Of a stretch of 64,000 nt of DNA, positions 10,645 through 23,289 are shown one piece after another; position 1 is the first letter of the stretch; each line of letters starts with the position of its first letter. The stretch spans positions 121,196,225-121,260,224 of the forward strand of contig CM071568.1 in the NCBI GenBank assembly GCA_036426205.1, given 5' to 3'. Made by a program: the position numbers and the translations under genes. Under the pieces are notes generated by a model. The model was given only the letters and a program-made list of their open reading frames with translations. It made no database searches and was not told where the DNA came from. Origin of the DNA: Ascaphus truei. Its lineage: Eukaryota > Chordata > Amphibia > Anura > Ascaphidae.

Positions 10645-13560
10645 CACGCTCGCCTTTTAGAGACGCACAGGTAGGGTGACTGATTCAGTCTATCTCTTAC
10701 TGCGCGTATCTTACAGACAGGTGGAACCAGGTAGGATTCACACTGTGCGAGTCCCATTAAAATGGAGAGACCCCCACTGTGTTAGTCCGATGGGCCATTA
10801 GTCTGTCCGCTGGAATCTCGCGGCTACGGAGAGGGTGCTGTGCAGAACTCACAAGGCGAGAGGGCCAGAACCGGCAGCTGCACCTGTACTTGCTAGAACT
10901 GCTTCTAGCCTGCCAATAGTTACTGGGTCCCTCTTGTCCTTGTTCACCATTTCTCTACTCCCCAACGTCTCATGACTTTCCTTACTATGAATATTTTCGT
11001 TATGTTTTTTCTCCGCTCAATTGTAGAAAAAAGGCTATCCCTGCTCAGGCCTTACTGGAACCCTGTTCCTGAAATGACTGTAGGAACTTTATTAAGCAAA
11101 CTACTCCCTTCTGTCTACCCCCTGTACTTGCCTCCTCCTTGAAAGACCTACTCTGTCATCTGTTGGCTTATGCCTTACAAGTGTGTGTTGGTAGTGATGC
11201 CTTCACCAGGTCCTCTAGTCCGGAAAACCAATCTGCTGAAAATAGTGCTCGGAGTGTATGTTGAACACACAGTTTTGGGCTCGAGTACGAGCTTCCTGAA
11301 AATATCCCACTTAAACATAGACAAAGCATCGGCAATATTATTTTTCTTCCCTGACATGCTTTGCTCTATAGCTCATGTTATTAACTATGCAAGTTAGTAC
11401 CTACTGGGGAACCTCATCACTAGGAGAGATGTGGCTGATAGGTTGTTAATTGCTGATACCACCCGCATGTCAAATTTTTTAACTTTTTTTTTATTTTTTA
11501 TTTTGTACCCAAATGCTAGGACTATGGGGAATAATTCCAGAAATAATAATACATTTGTTTTTTTTGGGAACCCTTCTTTTACCTATTGCTATGGCCACAG
11601 GGCTGCCCACTATCCTGTCTGGAAATAGGCCTCCAACCTATATAGCTGTAGCTCGTTGTTGGACTGTCCCTCACTTGGCCATAGTCATTTGCCATTACAT
11701 TTTCCCAGAATTTCAGACCATATCATTAGATCTTCTCTACCCTCCATGTGGATATTTCTAATCTGTGACTAAATACCCACTCAATGGATATGGTCTGCGC
11801 GAAAAATTCCACAAGCCTAAAAGGAACTGCATCTGCTTACGGGTTACCTTACCATACCAGCTGAACACTTCAATACTTTGTCTTCTAGCAACCTCAAAAT
11901 CACAGCTTCTGTATCAATATCGATCCACAATTTTCTCAGTTGTTATAATACTATTAATTAATAAAAAAATAAAAAAAAAGAAGCTAAATCTTGCAAACCT
12001 CTGACCATTAATAGCCTAGACGCTGCTTCAGTATCAATCTTGACAATCAGTATCCTGCATTGCCTGACTATTTGCATAGCTTTATCAAATTATTCATATT
12101 GTACTTTGCACAATTCTTTATCGACGGCATAATTTACTGACTCTCCCTTGGGATAGGACAAATGCTGTATCAGCCTGTATTTCCCTGGGGCCTTCTTAGG
12201 TACCACCCCTAGTGGGGATGCAACTTTAAAGGAGGGAGCAGTAAATGGGCTGGCTATCCTATTCACATTAGCCTGATCTCTTTAGTAGTTTTTTTCCCCT
12301 TATCACACTTTCAAACAGACGGACTTCAAATTGTGGGATTTGTTACTGTTGCTGACTTTTTTTGGACAGAAACCTCAAAACTGTTGGTGACTCCATTTAT
12401 CAAAAATGCTACATTAACCTTCTTGCAGTGAGGGTAGCATTTTATCTAGACACCAGCATTTTTGCTAAATAAATGACTATTTGGTCATTTGTTTGAGTGG
12501 TTACTGTGTAGGCATATTGCATGTATTTCTGTTTGCAAGCGGCCCCATGCAAGCACTGTTTCACATTGTTAAGCTTGTTATGCTTGCTCTGTGAGCTACT
12601 GTACTATCAGACTGCCCATAAGTCGACATCTTTCATTCCATAGTTTAGGATATTATTCTCCTACATCCTACTGTATGTCTGAATACCTCATCATAACTTT
12701 ACTACGTACATCCCCCATATGTTTTAAATGGGAAGTTCTGTGCTGGAACACAATATTGAGGAAAAATTGGAAGATAATACTCGCAAGGGCTGGATGACAA
12801 AGCTGCTTTATTTGGTGGTACCTCGGAGACCAGTAGTGTTGCAGTGGGTTCTACTGGTGAGGTAATGGTAATCTCTTCTGCTGATACCGTAGTGGCTACC
12901 TGTTGCAGCCCGTTGGGGATGCTGCCTTTCCACTGAAATCTAGACCTGAAACTAGGACCTGAAATTCCCCCAGAGGATAACAGCTATGGGTTTCTGATGG
13001 TTGGGGGGGCATGGGTGGGTTGGTAGGGGATGCAGGCAGGAAAAGGGGGGTGATAGAGGTAAAAGCTTCATTTACCACACAGGGCTGAGGAAGGTGTAAA
13101 AAAAAAAACCTGGAAATCACTGGTGGAAATAGGGGAATATATCTGGAAGGGATGAGGTAAGGATTTCCTTCAGACCTGGGTGGGGGGACCGTAATCCCAT
13201 TGTCAGACCTTGGTTGATGCAGACCTTCCCGTAGGCCAGCGGGGAGAATAGCGGATAACTAGGATATTTGCTTCCAGTTCGGCACTGTAATTCCTTTGCA
13301 GAGGAAGACTGCAGTGTCACTCTGCTGGCTGAGCAGTTATCCAATGGGGGGAGCATGCATTAATCGACTGGGTTTTCAGAGGAGGTGGCAGGAGGCTTGT
13401 GAGGCATGGCAGTACAGGAAGACATCGAAGCTGTTGGCAAGGAGGCGGAAAATTGCAATAGGCCCGGCAATGCAGGACCCGTTGAATCGGAGGGAGGAAT
13501 TGCAGGCAGTGGAGCAGCAGTTCAGATACAGGCCGAGAAGAGGCTGGTCGTAACGGAAAA
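10645..13560 (-). mobile_element. DIRS-like tyrosine-recombinase retroelement remnant
   Basis: Minus-strand fragments fall in the order expected for DIRS elements. Near 11880-11770 is a KVTRKQMQFLLGLWNFSRRP-like piece, the segment after the RT. Near 11575-11515 is LFLELFPIVLAFG, like an RNase H core. At 11357-11290 is SGKKNNIADALSMFKWDIFR, like the end of RNase H. Near 11090-10950 are FLQSFQEQGSSKA, AGIAFFLQLSGEK and ITKIFIVRKVMRRWG, like the N-terminal part of the DIRS recombinase. Frames are broken by stops and shifts. 12000-13560 may hold the gag-like region but shows no firm motif. Boundaries are approximate and no terminal repeats were located. Confidence 0.6.
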
Positions 13561-15122
13561 GTCTTAATGGGGTTACATTCCTATTCCCTACTTGCAGGCT
13601 TCAAAGGCTTCTGCCCCTAGGTAACCAGTGCTAACGCAAGATTAAAGCCTGTGCTAATAACTATGGTGCAATAAACATGAGAAAATGCTTGCTCATTTTG
13701 GCCATACTTGGCAATAAATGTATTGAATGAAAGTTCCCAGTATGTTACAAGCTGTACATACATTAACTCTTGTAGATAAGCAAACATCAAAGAGCCTAGG
13801 ATGCTACATGTTTTTCCAGCAATATAAGGCTCTTCATAATAAAATGAGAGGAAGAGCTGTTTTTTTTTTCTTTGCTTTTAACTATATTACAGGCTTGAGG
13901 GCTGTGCTATGATGATACATTTTTCTTGAAAAGGCACTATGTAAATATGTTTTTCTTAAGGTATGTAAATGTGAAAACTATCTGATTGCTGCATTGAAAC
14001 TTATAAAAGCGGACTCATAAAATAACTGTTTAGATATAATATTTCAAAAAAATGAACTCCCCTAGCTTAATTAAATGAAATTGAAACCTGAGCATTTGAC
14101 CCTAGGATTTCTTTATATGAATGATTGTTCAGGTTTCCGATGTCACTGAAAGCCCAGGTTATTGAAGTAATTATTCTAAATTGGTGGGTGGTCTTGTGAA
14201 AACCATTTAGAATTGATAGCTTCCTATGGAGAACAACATACCATTAGAAAGGCAATAGGTATAGGCATATTAGTTCCTGAAACTATTAACCTTTTACGAT
14301 ACCCTGAGTCATTGTTTTCGTGCTTCCCACCATTTCCTCCTAGAAACTTGGAACTCCGCTTAACAGTATAAATTACTTGTTCTATTTCTTTGATTGTGAC
14401 CCTATTAGAATGTATTTAGTAGCAATATATTATTGTACACTTTAAATTACATAAGACAGATGTTATTAGCAACATTTTTCCATATTTCAGGATGACTGTA
14501 GGAAAACCAATTATTGCTAGACCCTTTAGTGGTGAGGAGCCCGCAAATCATTGCACTGAAGGTGTTAATCAGATCACAATCAGATACTTGACTCAGCAGT
14601 GTCTAAGCCCTGGTTTGTGCTTCTGTGTCGCCACATTTACAATTACACTTTCACCTCACACTTATTGTGTAATGGTTTACGTTGCAAGTCTATTCAAGAT
14701 GTGACTGCAAGTTACAGAGGTGACTGAAACCACTCCCTGGGTTGTCTTCCTAAAATTGACATTGGTAATGCCAGCCAACAGCACTCTCTGCTGGTGGAAA
14801 TAGGATATGACCCTTTACCAGTCCAAGAAAACAACCTGCTGGCTTGTGTTTTATCTGTGTGTTACTACAGAACCTGTGTAGTCATTAGTTTTTTCTTTCT
14901 TCAAATCAGATTTTTTTTTGTTTTTACATTTCTTATGAAAAAATAGAAATAAAACCTATGCATTTTGTATGCTCCCAAAAAATGGAACATAGAGGTACAT
15001 ATCTTTGACGTTTTGATAACCAAAAGGAAAGGGACAAATCAACGTACGCAGCAAACATTGCTTATGGAAAGGTGATATCTTAATATGTGTGTGTATATAT
15101 GTGTATATATATATATATACAC
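13561..15122. other. Intronic sequence, nothing recognised
   Basis: The sequence is AT-rich with no coding, repeat or RNA signal that I can support. A TA/TG microsatellite lies near 15083-15122. Confidence 0.5.
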
Positions 15123-15360
15123 ACTAATATACCAATATTTACTAAGCCGTGGAAAACTCCCATACAAGGTGTATTATGGCTTAGCACCACTTATAAAATG
15201 TTGGCCATTGTGGCAATACAGTCATTCTGTTTTAATATGTTTAAACATACATATTAAAACAGAATGACTGCATTGACACAATGGCCAATATTTTATAAGC
15301 GGTGCATAGCACACCTTGTATGGGAATTTTCCACGGCTTAGTAAATATGGGTATATTAGT
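15123..15360. mobile_element. 238-bp near-perfect hairpin MITE
   Basis: ACTAATATACCAATATTTAC at the left pairs with GTAAATATGGGTATATTAGT at the right. The two arms of about 118 bp match almost throughout, with a centre near 15241 (TATGTTTAAACATA). The terminal motif TTTACTAAGCCGTGG resembles ends of other hairpins in the window (near 45260 and 45640). No coding capacity. Confidence 0.85.
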
Positions 15361-15396
15361 ATAAATCTGTAAGATTTAGGAAGGAATGGTATAAAG

Positions 15397-15715
15397 CAGC
15401 GGTGCACAAACTGGGGGGAGCAAAACTTTATTGGGGGGGGGGGGGCACGGGCCGCGTGGCGGTTACAAAGGCCCCGCGCTAAGAGTGAGAGGTCTCTGTA
15501 AAATTACTTACCGGCTTCTTGTCCACGCGTCTCCATGGCAACGCGGCGTCAAATGACGCCCATTACCATTGAGACGTGATATCAAATGACGCCGGTGGTC
15601 ACGTGACGTCACATGACCCCGCAGCGTCATTTGACGCATCATTAGAGGCGAGGGGGGCGCGACCGAGGAGGCAGCAGGTAAAGGGGGCACAGCGCACGGA
15701 GTTTGCGCACCGCTG
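15397..15715. mobile_element. hAT-type MITE, CAGnGGTGCGCAAACT family
   Basis: The terminal inverted repeats are CAGCGGTGCACAAACT and AGTTTGCGCACCGCTG. Imperfect 8-bp flanks GTATAAAG and ATCTAAAG fit a hAT target duplication. The interior is CpG-rich with repeated CGTCATTTGACG-like blocks and a 13-G run at 15433-15445. Same family as copies at 50093, 51281, 51805 and 61486. Confidence 0.75.
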
Positions 15716-18700
15716 ATCTAAAGCAAACTCATAATCATGTTTTCTTTGCTTTGCAAATACAAGCCTATTTGCAGACTCTGGACTTAAAAAACACCATGTT
15801 TTTAAAGGTTGTAAAACTAGAGCTTGTTTCCCCATAGGGCGGTCCATACACTATTTGTCCCATCATGTTGTGCATGGATTGCTAGTACTGTATTTAAACA
15901 TTATTTGGTCCCATAATATTTATTTCTTATAAAATGATTATTGAACTCATTATCAATCTGTATTGGTTATGCAAAGCTCCAAATAGTTTATTTTTAAGGT
16001 TTTTGTTTCATATCCACATTGGACGTGGTCAAGAGATTATATTATCTGTCATCTAAGATTCGCAATACATTGGAATAAGATACGACGTGAACAATACAGA
16101 ATATAACTTTACAAATGTTGAATTGGCTGGGAGTATACACTAAAGCCATTGTTGTATTGCACTGTTGGGAGTAAAAGAATACTAATAACTATTTCATAGC
16201 TTGAAGATTCGAGACTGGATTAATTGTGCACGTCCTATGCCGAAGAGGTTAACAATAAACACGTCTGCCATGGATCACAGTGTTAATTTACGCCGAGAAT
16301 GTTTCAGTATTCTGCTGAAACTTTGTCAGTTTTCATGTAACAGCACTTATTGTAAGCTCGCACTGCATGTATTATCTAAGCTTTTGTACATTACTTGAAA
16401 GAAGTGTCAAATGGAAGTTAGAGGAACTCCATGGGAAAATGGTATTATGAGATGAAACACTGGGGGGTCTGTTTCTTATGAGAACCATACACAGTGTTTT
16501 ACCTTGTGCTAAATTAGTCCGTTTGAGGTCTTGAAGACTTTGCAACTCCTGTTTTTTTGTTGTGCAAATGATCTCACAGTAGCACAGAGCTCAAGCCTGG
16601 GCACCTAAACTTTGTAATGCTAGAAGAAAGTCTTCTCGATCCACTTTATATTTGTTTCCAGAAGCAGAAAGATGTAGTTGTTTAACCTCTTCCATGCCGC
16701 AAGGGCTTGCAATATATTCAGTGCGGCAAGCCCAACCAGGATAAAAGAGGTTAATCGGGTTTCTGTACTTACCCTTTATTGTTGAATAAACCATTACTTG
16801 TCTTGGGACCATTAGCTACTTAAAACTTGCTCCGTAAATTAAGAAGAGCTAAATGGATTTGTGATTGTTACCATTAGTGGCATTTTAGATTATACAAGCA
16901 ATTATTGTCTTCATTATCTTTGAACATCCCGTTTACTAAACTATTGTAGTTATATTAGACATTGTGTAAAAAAAAAAAAAAAAAAAAATTCCCTTGGAGA
17001 TTATTATTTCCAGTGGAGTATTTAATTTAGCATTCGCAGCCCTGAGAAGCTGATCAAATATTATGACACATCGAAGGAAAGTATGCTCTAAACATCAGGG
17101 AGATTAGAATGAATGTCAAAAGAAAACCAAACCTCATTTTTATGTTCTTATCATAGTGACTTCAGTGTGAGTAATTTTAGAACATAGTTAATTTACAAAA
17201 GGCTCAAGGGCTGTGCTATGGATATATAGAAATCATGGAATTTATTTTGAGTGGTACCAGCAAGAGGTGTTGTTGGACGTCAGTAAAACATCACAGGTAC
17301 TCTCATACTAAAGTGAAATCTACATGTCTAAAAAGCAGAATTGTGTTTTATACATTACCAATCCATGATCGCCATATTTGTCCAGTGAAAATTGCAGTCT
17401 GCAAAATAAATTCGCCTTCTCCTATACCAATAGGGTTAAAATGTCACCCTACATAAAGATTTAGCACCTATATGACATAGGCGAAAGTGGGCTGTTGCAG
17501 GTAACGTGTTAAGTAGCCAATATGTAGCTGAAACGCTGTCAATGCAAGATAATGATTATCCCTAGAGAATAGTTGAAAAATTATTTGCTGCACTCTTAAA
17601 ATGTAGCCTTAAGTGTATGGATGAAAGATTTATTGGCCTTGCATTGTTTGTAAACTAATCGCACAACATTTTTTTAGTTGCTTTCCAAACGGTTACTGTC
17701 TTTGTCATGCACAGTCACCTGTCTGCATCCATTAGAAAGTTATTAAAGCTTTGAAGTACTGTATCTACATATGAATGTTCAGGGTACTACATTTAATGTT
17801 CCTATTCTGTAAGTGGCCTTTTTTCCCCTCAAAAGAAACTTTGTATTCATTTCTGACTGTTTTTGTCTCCACTTTTACAGTCTTTCACTACTATGATGCA
17901 GGGAAAAGTGTGAGGTAGTAGTTATGCATATTGCGAGACAGTGATTCTTTATTTTAATACAAAAAAAAGACCAACTCTAGAAAGCCAGATTAAATCATTC
18001 CTTTCACTTTTTAATGGGATTTGGATGAATAGAGTAAAATATGCACTTTGCATTCATTGATAGCATCTTTAGGTTGAGGTAATTGAGTCTTTTTTCCCTG
18101 ACTGAATGAATAATGACTTCATCTGATCCTCAGCGAGGCCTGAAACGCCTTTGTCAACGCAAAAAGATCTGGGCTTTGAAACATGCTCTACTTCCCCGGC
18201 TTAATTTTTCTTCATTTTAATCCAAAAACCTATTTTTCTCAATAATTCAAGCATAAACTATGTAGTAGTTGAAGCAGCGGAAATTGCCAGATATTTGTCC
18301 TCGTTGAGCTGCTTTTTAAATGCAGCTGATAAATCAGCCACTGTGGTCCTGAACTGCTCCGTTCTCAAGGGAAGGGGCAGCCCGTACACAAGCAAGAGTG
18401 TTGGAATTTTTCAGAGCTATTTCAATATAATTCCTTTTGAAAATGTCCCTTTATCTACTGGAATGTTATGTTTTGCTGGTTTTGCAGGAAAAGTTTATGG
18501 AGATAAATAGGTCTCAATAACAGGGAAGCTCTTGTTGACATAATTTTCCCACACTTTACTCATGTCTTATAAACCAACCAGTGAATTTACATATTACGCC
18601 TACAGTACCACAATATGTGGCAATTGTTTATCATTCTATGTAGTGCAATGTTCCTGTAGCCATGTTGAAGAAGTATCGACGTGTTGCAGGCTGGCATAAC

Positions 18701-18737
18701 TTTTCATGAACTATCAAGTTCTTCATAGATGTAAATA
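15716..18737. other. AT-rich intronic sequence, nothing recognised
   Basis: Only an A-run near 16969-16988 and small inverted matches (such as GTGCGGCAAG near 16722 against TGCCGCAAG near 16694) were noticed. No gene was recognised. Confidence 0.5.
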
Positions 18738-18967
18738 CAGCTCAACCCTCTTATGACGCTGTGCTTGGGGTCCAAAGAATCGCATCTCGTTATAAGTGGA
18801 TCGCGTTAGAAATAATGTACAATTGTATGCATTGTACAATAAAGTATTTAAGATACCAATAATCGTGTTGTAAAGTATTCATAAATACGAAAATTGGGAG
18901 CCACGCCTGCATCGCGTTATAAGCGGATTCGCGTTGTAGCGGATTGCGTTATAACGGGGTTGAGCTG
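18738..18967. mobile_element. TA-flanked MITE with CAGCTCAACCC termini
   Basis: The termini CAGCTCAACCC and GGGTTGAGCTG are inverted. Subterminal copies of CGTTATAA (and GCGTTATAACG) recur at both ends. A TA precedes the left end; the right flank TT is changed. Termini of this type occur in Tc1/mariner/pogo-related elements. Confidence 0.7.
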
Positions 18968-20180
18968 TTGTCTATACGGATCTACAGTATGAAAAACTCA
19001 CAGGTCTCTCTTGTGAGTTACACATGAAAAAAAATACCAGTACACGATTATATCTTATGAAAAAAATCTCTTGTTGGACTCTGAAAAGGTATCGCAGCAT
19101 GAAAAGAATCCTGTACATTTAAAACAAATGTAAAATGTACAATTGAACAATTAAAAAAACAAAAACCTTGACATTTTAGTGAATGATGGATATTGCAAAC
19201 TCTGTGCTGCCTGAGCGGTAAAAAGAAGAGCCTGGTATTCTGCATGTCAGTAACTTTACGTTCTATTACTTCTATCCACATTTGTTTTGTTTGATTCAGT
19301 TGTTTTGTCATATTTTGTCTTGTGTTTTGGGTGTGGGGGATATTTGTAATTTTGTTGTGGATGTGGGGCGTTAATGAACAGCTCTTCTCATCAAAAAGCC
19401 GGAACCATAAACCCAGTCACAGTACCAGAACAGAAGGAAAAAGCACAGTTCCACTTTACTCCTGCTATCAAAGCGGAGCCATTCGTTTCTATGTGATATT
19501 CACATGGGACATAGAACGCTATTTTAAAGCCGTAATCTCTCCATATTTTGAAGCTGAACTGTGTTATTCTCAGCTCCAGGGACACACAGTTTTCTACCAA
19601 AATCTTTTCTTTTGAATTTGCCAAGAATAATAATAATTAAAAAAAAAAAAAAAAATCTAAATGGCCAAATTATGTCATGTCTTTCTATTAGCCCACGGTG
19701 GATGGTCTGAACCGATGGCCATTCTGAATTTCTACAGAAATAGTGAGGTCCCCAGAGCTGGGAAGAGCACACTTCATCACCTGTTGAGGACACACCCAAT
19801 CAAATTATTAAAAAAAAAAAAATGTGAGTGGTGGGGAATGTTGCTTTAACAGGGCAATATTTATTAAGTGATTATGAAAGTGTAGCATAGTTTCCTGTTG
19901 GGCCTAAATCTCTACTATTTATTGCCAGATTTGACTTTATTCAGATATAGATTTTATAAACCTTAGTATGGGGTTTCTAAACCACCATGTTGGTCTGTAA
20001 TGAAAGGATTTTACATTTATTTATTTATTTATACAAATGTTTTACCAAGAAGAGTTATCTCTCGTTTTCAAGTATGTCCTGGGCACAGAGTTATGATTAG
20101 CGCGGATTGCTGTTTTCTAGGGTGATTATTTTCTTTATACGATAAGCAATTGTATTGACAAGGGGTTTAAATATATATGT
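18968..20180. other. Intronic sequence with one possible TTAA element
   Basis: 19375-19852 contains A-runs and ends GAATGTTGCTTTAA, like the right end of the TTAA elements at 8540 and 51050. The matching left end was not found. Open frames here of up to 97 codons show no motif. Confidence 0.35.
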
Positions 20181-20194
20181 TTAAATATATACAA

Positions 20195-20374
20195 AAGCAG
20201 ATGTCACTCGCAATAAAGGTTGAAAACTGGTGCTTGTCCCATATAACAATGAATACAAAAGGAGTTTCCTTACCAGGCAGACCAGGAGTCCAAGATCACG
20301 CAGCAAGAAACGAGACAGCACTCAGAGTAGATATCAAATAAAGATGTATTGAAAAAAAGGCACATACAACCGAC
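20195..20374 (+). repeat. Repeat copy A (direct)
   Basis: The segment beginning GCAGATGTCACTCGCAATAA and ending CACATACAACCGAC is repeated at 20488-20644 and, inverted, near 20968-21090. A related copy lies at 40285-40500, where ACCGAC continues as GTTTCGGTCCT. Here the assembly gap starts exactly after ACCGAC. Confidence 0.8.
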
Positions 20375-20444
20375 NNNNNNNNNNNNNNNNNNNNNNNNNN
20401 NNNNNNNNNNNNNNNNNNNNNNNNNNNNNNNNNNNNNNNNNNNN
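20375..20444. other. Assembly gap of 70 N
   Basis: A run of 70 N separates repeat copies A and B. It is followed by an AT microsatellite at 20445-20476. Confidence 0.99.
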
Positions 20445-20483
<39 letters not shown>

Positions 20484-20487
20484 CATA

Positions 20488-20644
20488 CAAAGGCAGATGT
20501 CACTCGCAATAAAGGTTGAAAACCGGTGCTTGTCCCATATAATAATGAATAAAAATGGAGATTCCTTACCAGGCAAACAAGGAGTCCAAGACCACGCAGC
20601 AAGAAACGAGACAGCACTCAGAGTAGATATCAAATAAAGATGTA
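20488..20644 (+). repeat. Repeat copy B (direct)
   Basis: This repeats copy A from GGCAGATGTCACTCGCAATA to CAAATAAAGATGTA, where a Tigger-like MITE begins at the TA. Confidence 0.8.
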
Positions 20645-20965
20645 CAGGCATACCCCGCATTAAAGTACGCAATGGGACCGGAGCATGTATGTAAAGCGAA
20701 AATGTACTTAAAGTGAAGCAATACCTTTTTCCCACTTATCGATGCATGTACAGTACTGCAATCGTTATATATGTGCATAACTGATGTAAATAACGCATTT
20801 GTAAGAGGCTCTATAGTCTCCCCGCTTGCGCACAGCTTTGATACCGGTATTGCTGTTCAGGACATGATGACAGGCGCATGCGTGAGCTGCCGTTTGCCTA
20901 TTGGGCGATATGTACTTACTCGCGAGTGTACTTAAAGTGAGTGTACTTAAAGCGGGGTATGCCTG
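20645..20965. mobile_element. Tigger/pogo-like MITE, copy 1
   Basis: The inverted termini are CAGGCATACCCCGC and GCGGGGTATGCCTG, flanked by TA on both sides (20643-20644, 20966-20967). The terminus resembles the Tigger family end CAGGCATACCTCG, and TA duplication is typical of that superfamily. Internal blocks (GGGACCGGAGCATGTATG, GCGCATGCGTGAGCTGCCG) recur in the copies at 35498 and 55010. No transposase. Confidence 0.8.
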
Positions 20966-20967
20966 TA

Positions 20968-21090
20968 TGTGGTTGTATGTGCCTTTTTTCAATACATCTT
21001 TATTTGATATCTACTCTGAGTGCTGTCTCGTTTCTTGCTGCGTGGTCTTGGACTCCTGGTATGCCTGGTAAGGAAACTCCTTTTGTATGT
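20968..21090 (-). repeat. Repeat copy C (inverted)
   Basis: TGGTTGTATGTGCC through GGTAAGGAAACTCCTTTTGT is the reverse complement of much of copies A and B. The three copies with the MITE between B and C suggest local duplication with inversion. Confidence 0.75.
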
Positions 21091-21479
21091 TTAAATATAT
21101 ATATACATATATATATATATATATGTATATATATATGTGCCCATTTAACATCAGTGACCCTAACATGTATGATTTGGCTCCCATTTGTTACCGATAATGC
21201 CTATCCTTATCCAGACAAGAATATAGATGTGTAGATATGTGTTCCAATAGGATACACACCCACACATGCATACCCTGGTTTATGAGGGTTATTGACACCA
21301 TAGAGAGGCTTCAATCAAATAAACAGCAATTTATTAGAACAGCAACAAAACATAACAATTACACGGTTGTACTAATTATATTTTCTTATAAGGTTTGTTC
21401 TTATAACGGGCCTAACAAAACAATACAAACAGTTCATCCTATCTAACAATACATTGATATATAAAACACAGATATACAG
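21091..21479. other. TA/TG microsatellite and short unassigned sequence
   Basis: A (TA)n-type tract lies at about 21094-21138. The rest shows no recognised feature. Confidence 0.6.
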
Positions 21480-22200
21480 TTAGCTCTGGAAATAATTGGA
21501 CACTGACACAATTTTCATAATTTTGGCTCGGTATGACACCACAATGGATTTGAAATGAAACAACCGAGATGCAATAGAAGTGCAGACTTTCAGCTTTAAT
21601 TCAAGGGGTTGAACAAAAATATCGTATGAAACGTTTAGGAATTGCAACCATTTTCATACACAGTCCCCTTATTTCAGGGGCTCAAATGTAATTGAACAAA
21701 TTAACTCAATCATAAATAAAATGTTCATTTTTAATACTTTGTCGAGAATCCTTTGCATGCAATGACTGCTTGAAGTCTGGAACGTATGGACATCACCAAA
21801 CACTGGGTTTCCTCCTTTATGATGCTTTGCCAGGCCTTTACTGCAGCTGTCTTCAGTTGTTGTTTGTTCGTGGGTCTTTCTTCCTTAAGTTTGGTCTTCA
21901 GCAAGTGAAATGCATGCTTGATAGGGTTGAGATCAGGTGATTGACTCGGCCATTGCAGAATATTCCACTTCTTTGCCTTAAAAAACTCCTGGGTTGTTTT
22001 CCCAGTATGTTTTGGGTCATTGTCCATCTGTAAAGTGAAGCGCTATCCAATCAACTTCGCTGAATTTGGCTGAATCTGAACAGACAATATATCCCTATAC
22101 ACTTCAGAATTCATCCGGCTGCTTCTGTCTTCTGTCACATCATCAATAAACACTAGTGACCCAGTGCCATTTTAAGCCATGCATACCAAACATAAACAAA
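21478..22200 (-). pseudogene. Tc1-type transposon fragment, inactive transposase
   Basis: The left end CAGTTAGCTCTGGAAATAA is a Tc1-type terminal sequence. On the minus strand a 98-codon frame (22027-21731) encodes MDNDPKHTGKTT, the segment around the second catalytic Asp, and then SQSPDLNPIKHAFHLLK. There the third catalytic acidic residue (Glu in NPIEHAF of related proteins) is Lys. Upstream, GSLVFIDDVTEDRSSRMNSE is readable, but a TAG stop follows about 20 codons later, before MDND. Recognisable transposase ends near 22200. The copy is truncated and dead. Confidence 0.85.
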
Positions 22201-23285
22201 AAAAAAGGTCACCATCCTCCAGAAAAGGAAGATAATCCATTGATACCAGAAAATGAATAGTGATAAGGTGGTTACATTTTTATCAATCGAATCCGTTAGC
22301 AGTATCATTTTTTTAATGCCAGAAAAGCTGTATGCATAATTACAGGAATATAGGGAAATATCTTCTTTCACTGATTAAAGCTACCTAAAATCATGGTTAT
22401 ATGACTCAAAGGAAAATAGATATTTGTAAGGTCGCAGGTTTAAAATAAAACCCTGTACCTATATTTTTATTTTGCTGAAGCCCCATAAACTATGCAAAAG
22501 ATTGTCCGCCTCACTCTTAAACTTCTGACATTGAGAAGCGAAATTATTCGAAAATATACTCCTGTATAGAGGGGAAATGTAGACTGTCTTAGATCTTGAA
22601 TTACAATTCTCTAAAGGACGTGGCCAGTAAATTGCAGTTAGTTGGTTCATTTCACCTACCCACAAGAGTGATATTACAGTATTTAAAACACATCCCTCCT
22701 TCCAACTTTCAAGAAGTGAAGTAAATAAACTGTGTGCCCAAAACTTAGCCAAGGGATCAGTGATCAGCCAAGTGGAGAATGTCATGGACATAGTGAGAAG
22801 CAGAAAGGATTCCAAATGGTAGTCGGCTAATAATTTAGAGGACTTTCTCTTGAGAAAAGATATATACGGTAGTGTTTTAATTGTATAAAAAGGTTTAAAT
22901 ATTTTTAGCAGGGATGTGAAATATCTTTTCAATTGAAAGGAGAATAGAGAATGTGTCTAATAAGTCTAATTCTTTTTATCTTCCATAATATGAATGGTGC
23001 CCTCGTATCCCCAAAAGGGAAATAATGCTTCCCCTGAATAGGCAAATAAAGCGAGATGTTGAGAGGAGTCTTTAAAATACATCTACCTTTGACCCAAGCT
23101 TTAACAGACTACTGTAGCAAATAATGGTGTTTTATCCGCTGAGGTAGAGCGGTGGTTAAAGCGCAATATAAGGACGGATCATTTGGGAGGGAAATTGTGG
23201 TTCTAGAAAAGGATTTAAAAAAAAAAAAAACAATGTGTCAAAAATCGAGTTTTTAGAATAATACATAAGCAAAACCAGATTGAAA
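22201..23285 (-). mobile_element. Probable continuation of a decayed L1 LINE
   Basis: A 157-codon minus-strand frame (22932-22459) has no motif I can name. Its position downstream of the L1 reverse transcriptase at 23950-25164, in the same orientation, suggests decayed L1 C-terminal sequence. An independent origin is possible. Confidence 0.35.
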
Positions 23286-23289
23286 TAAT

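Noticed and set aside
20270..20735. Frames of 64-133 codons spanning the N gap
   Set aside because: They run through 70 N and an AT microsatellite, so the reading frame is meaningless.
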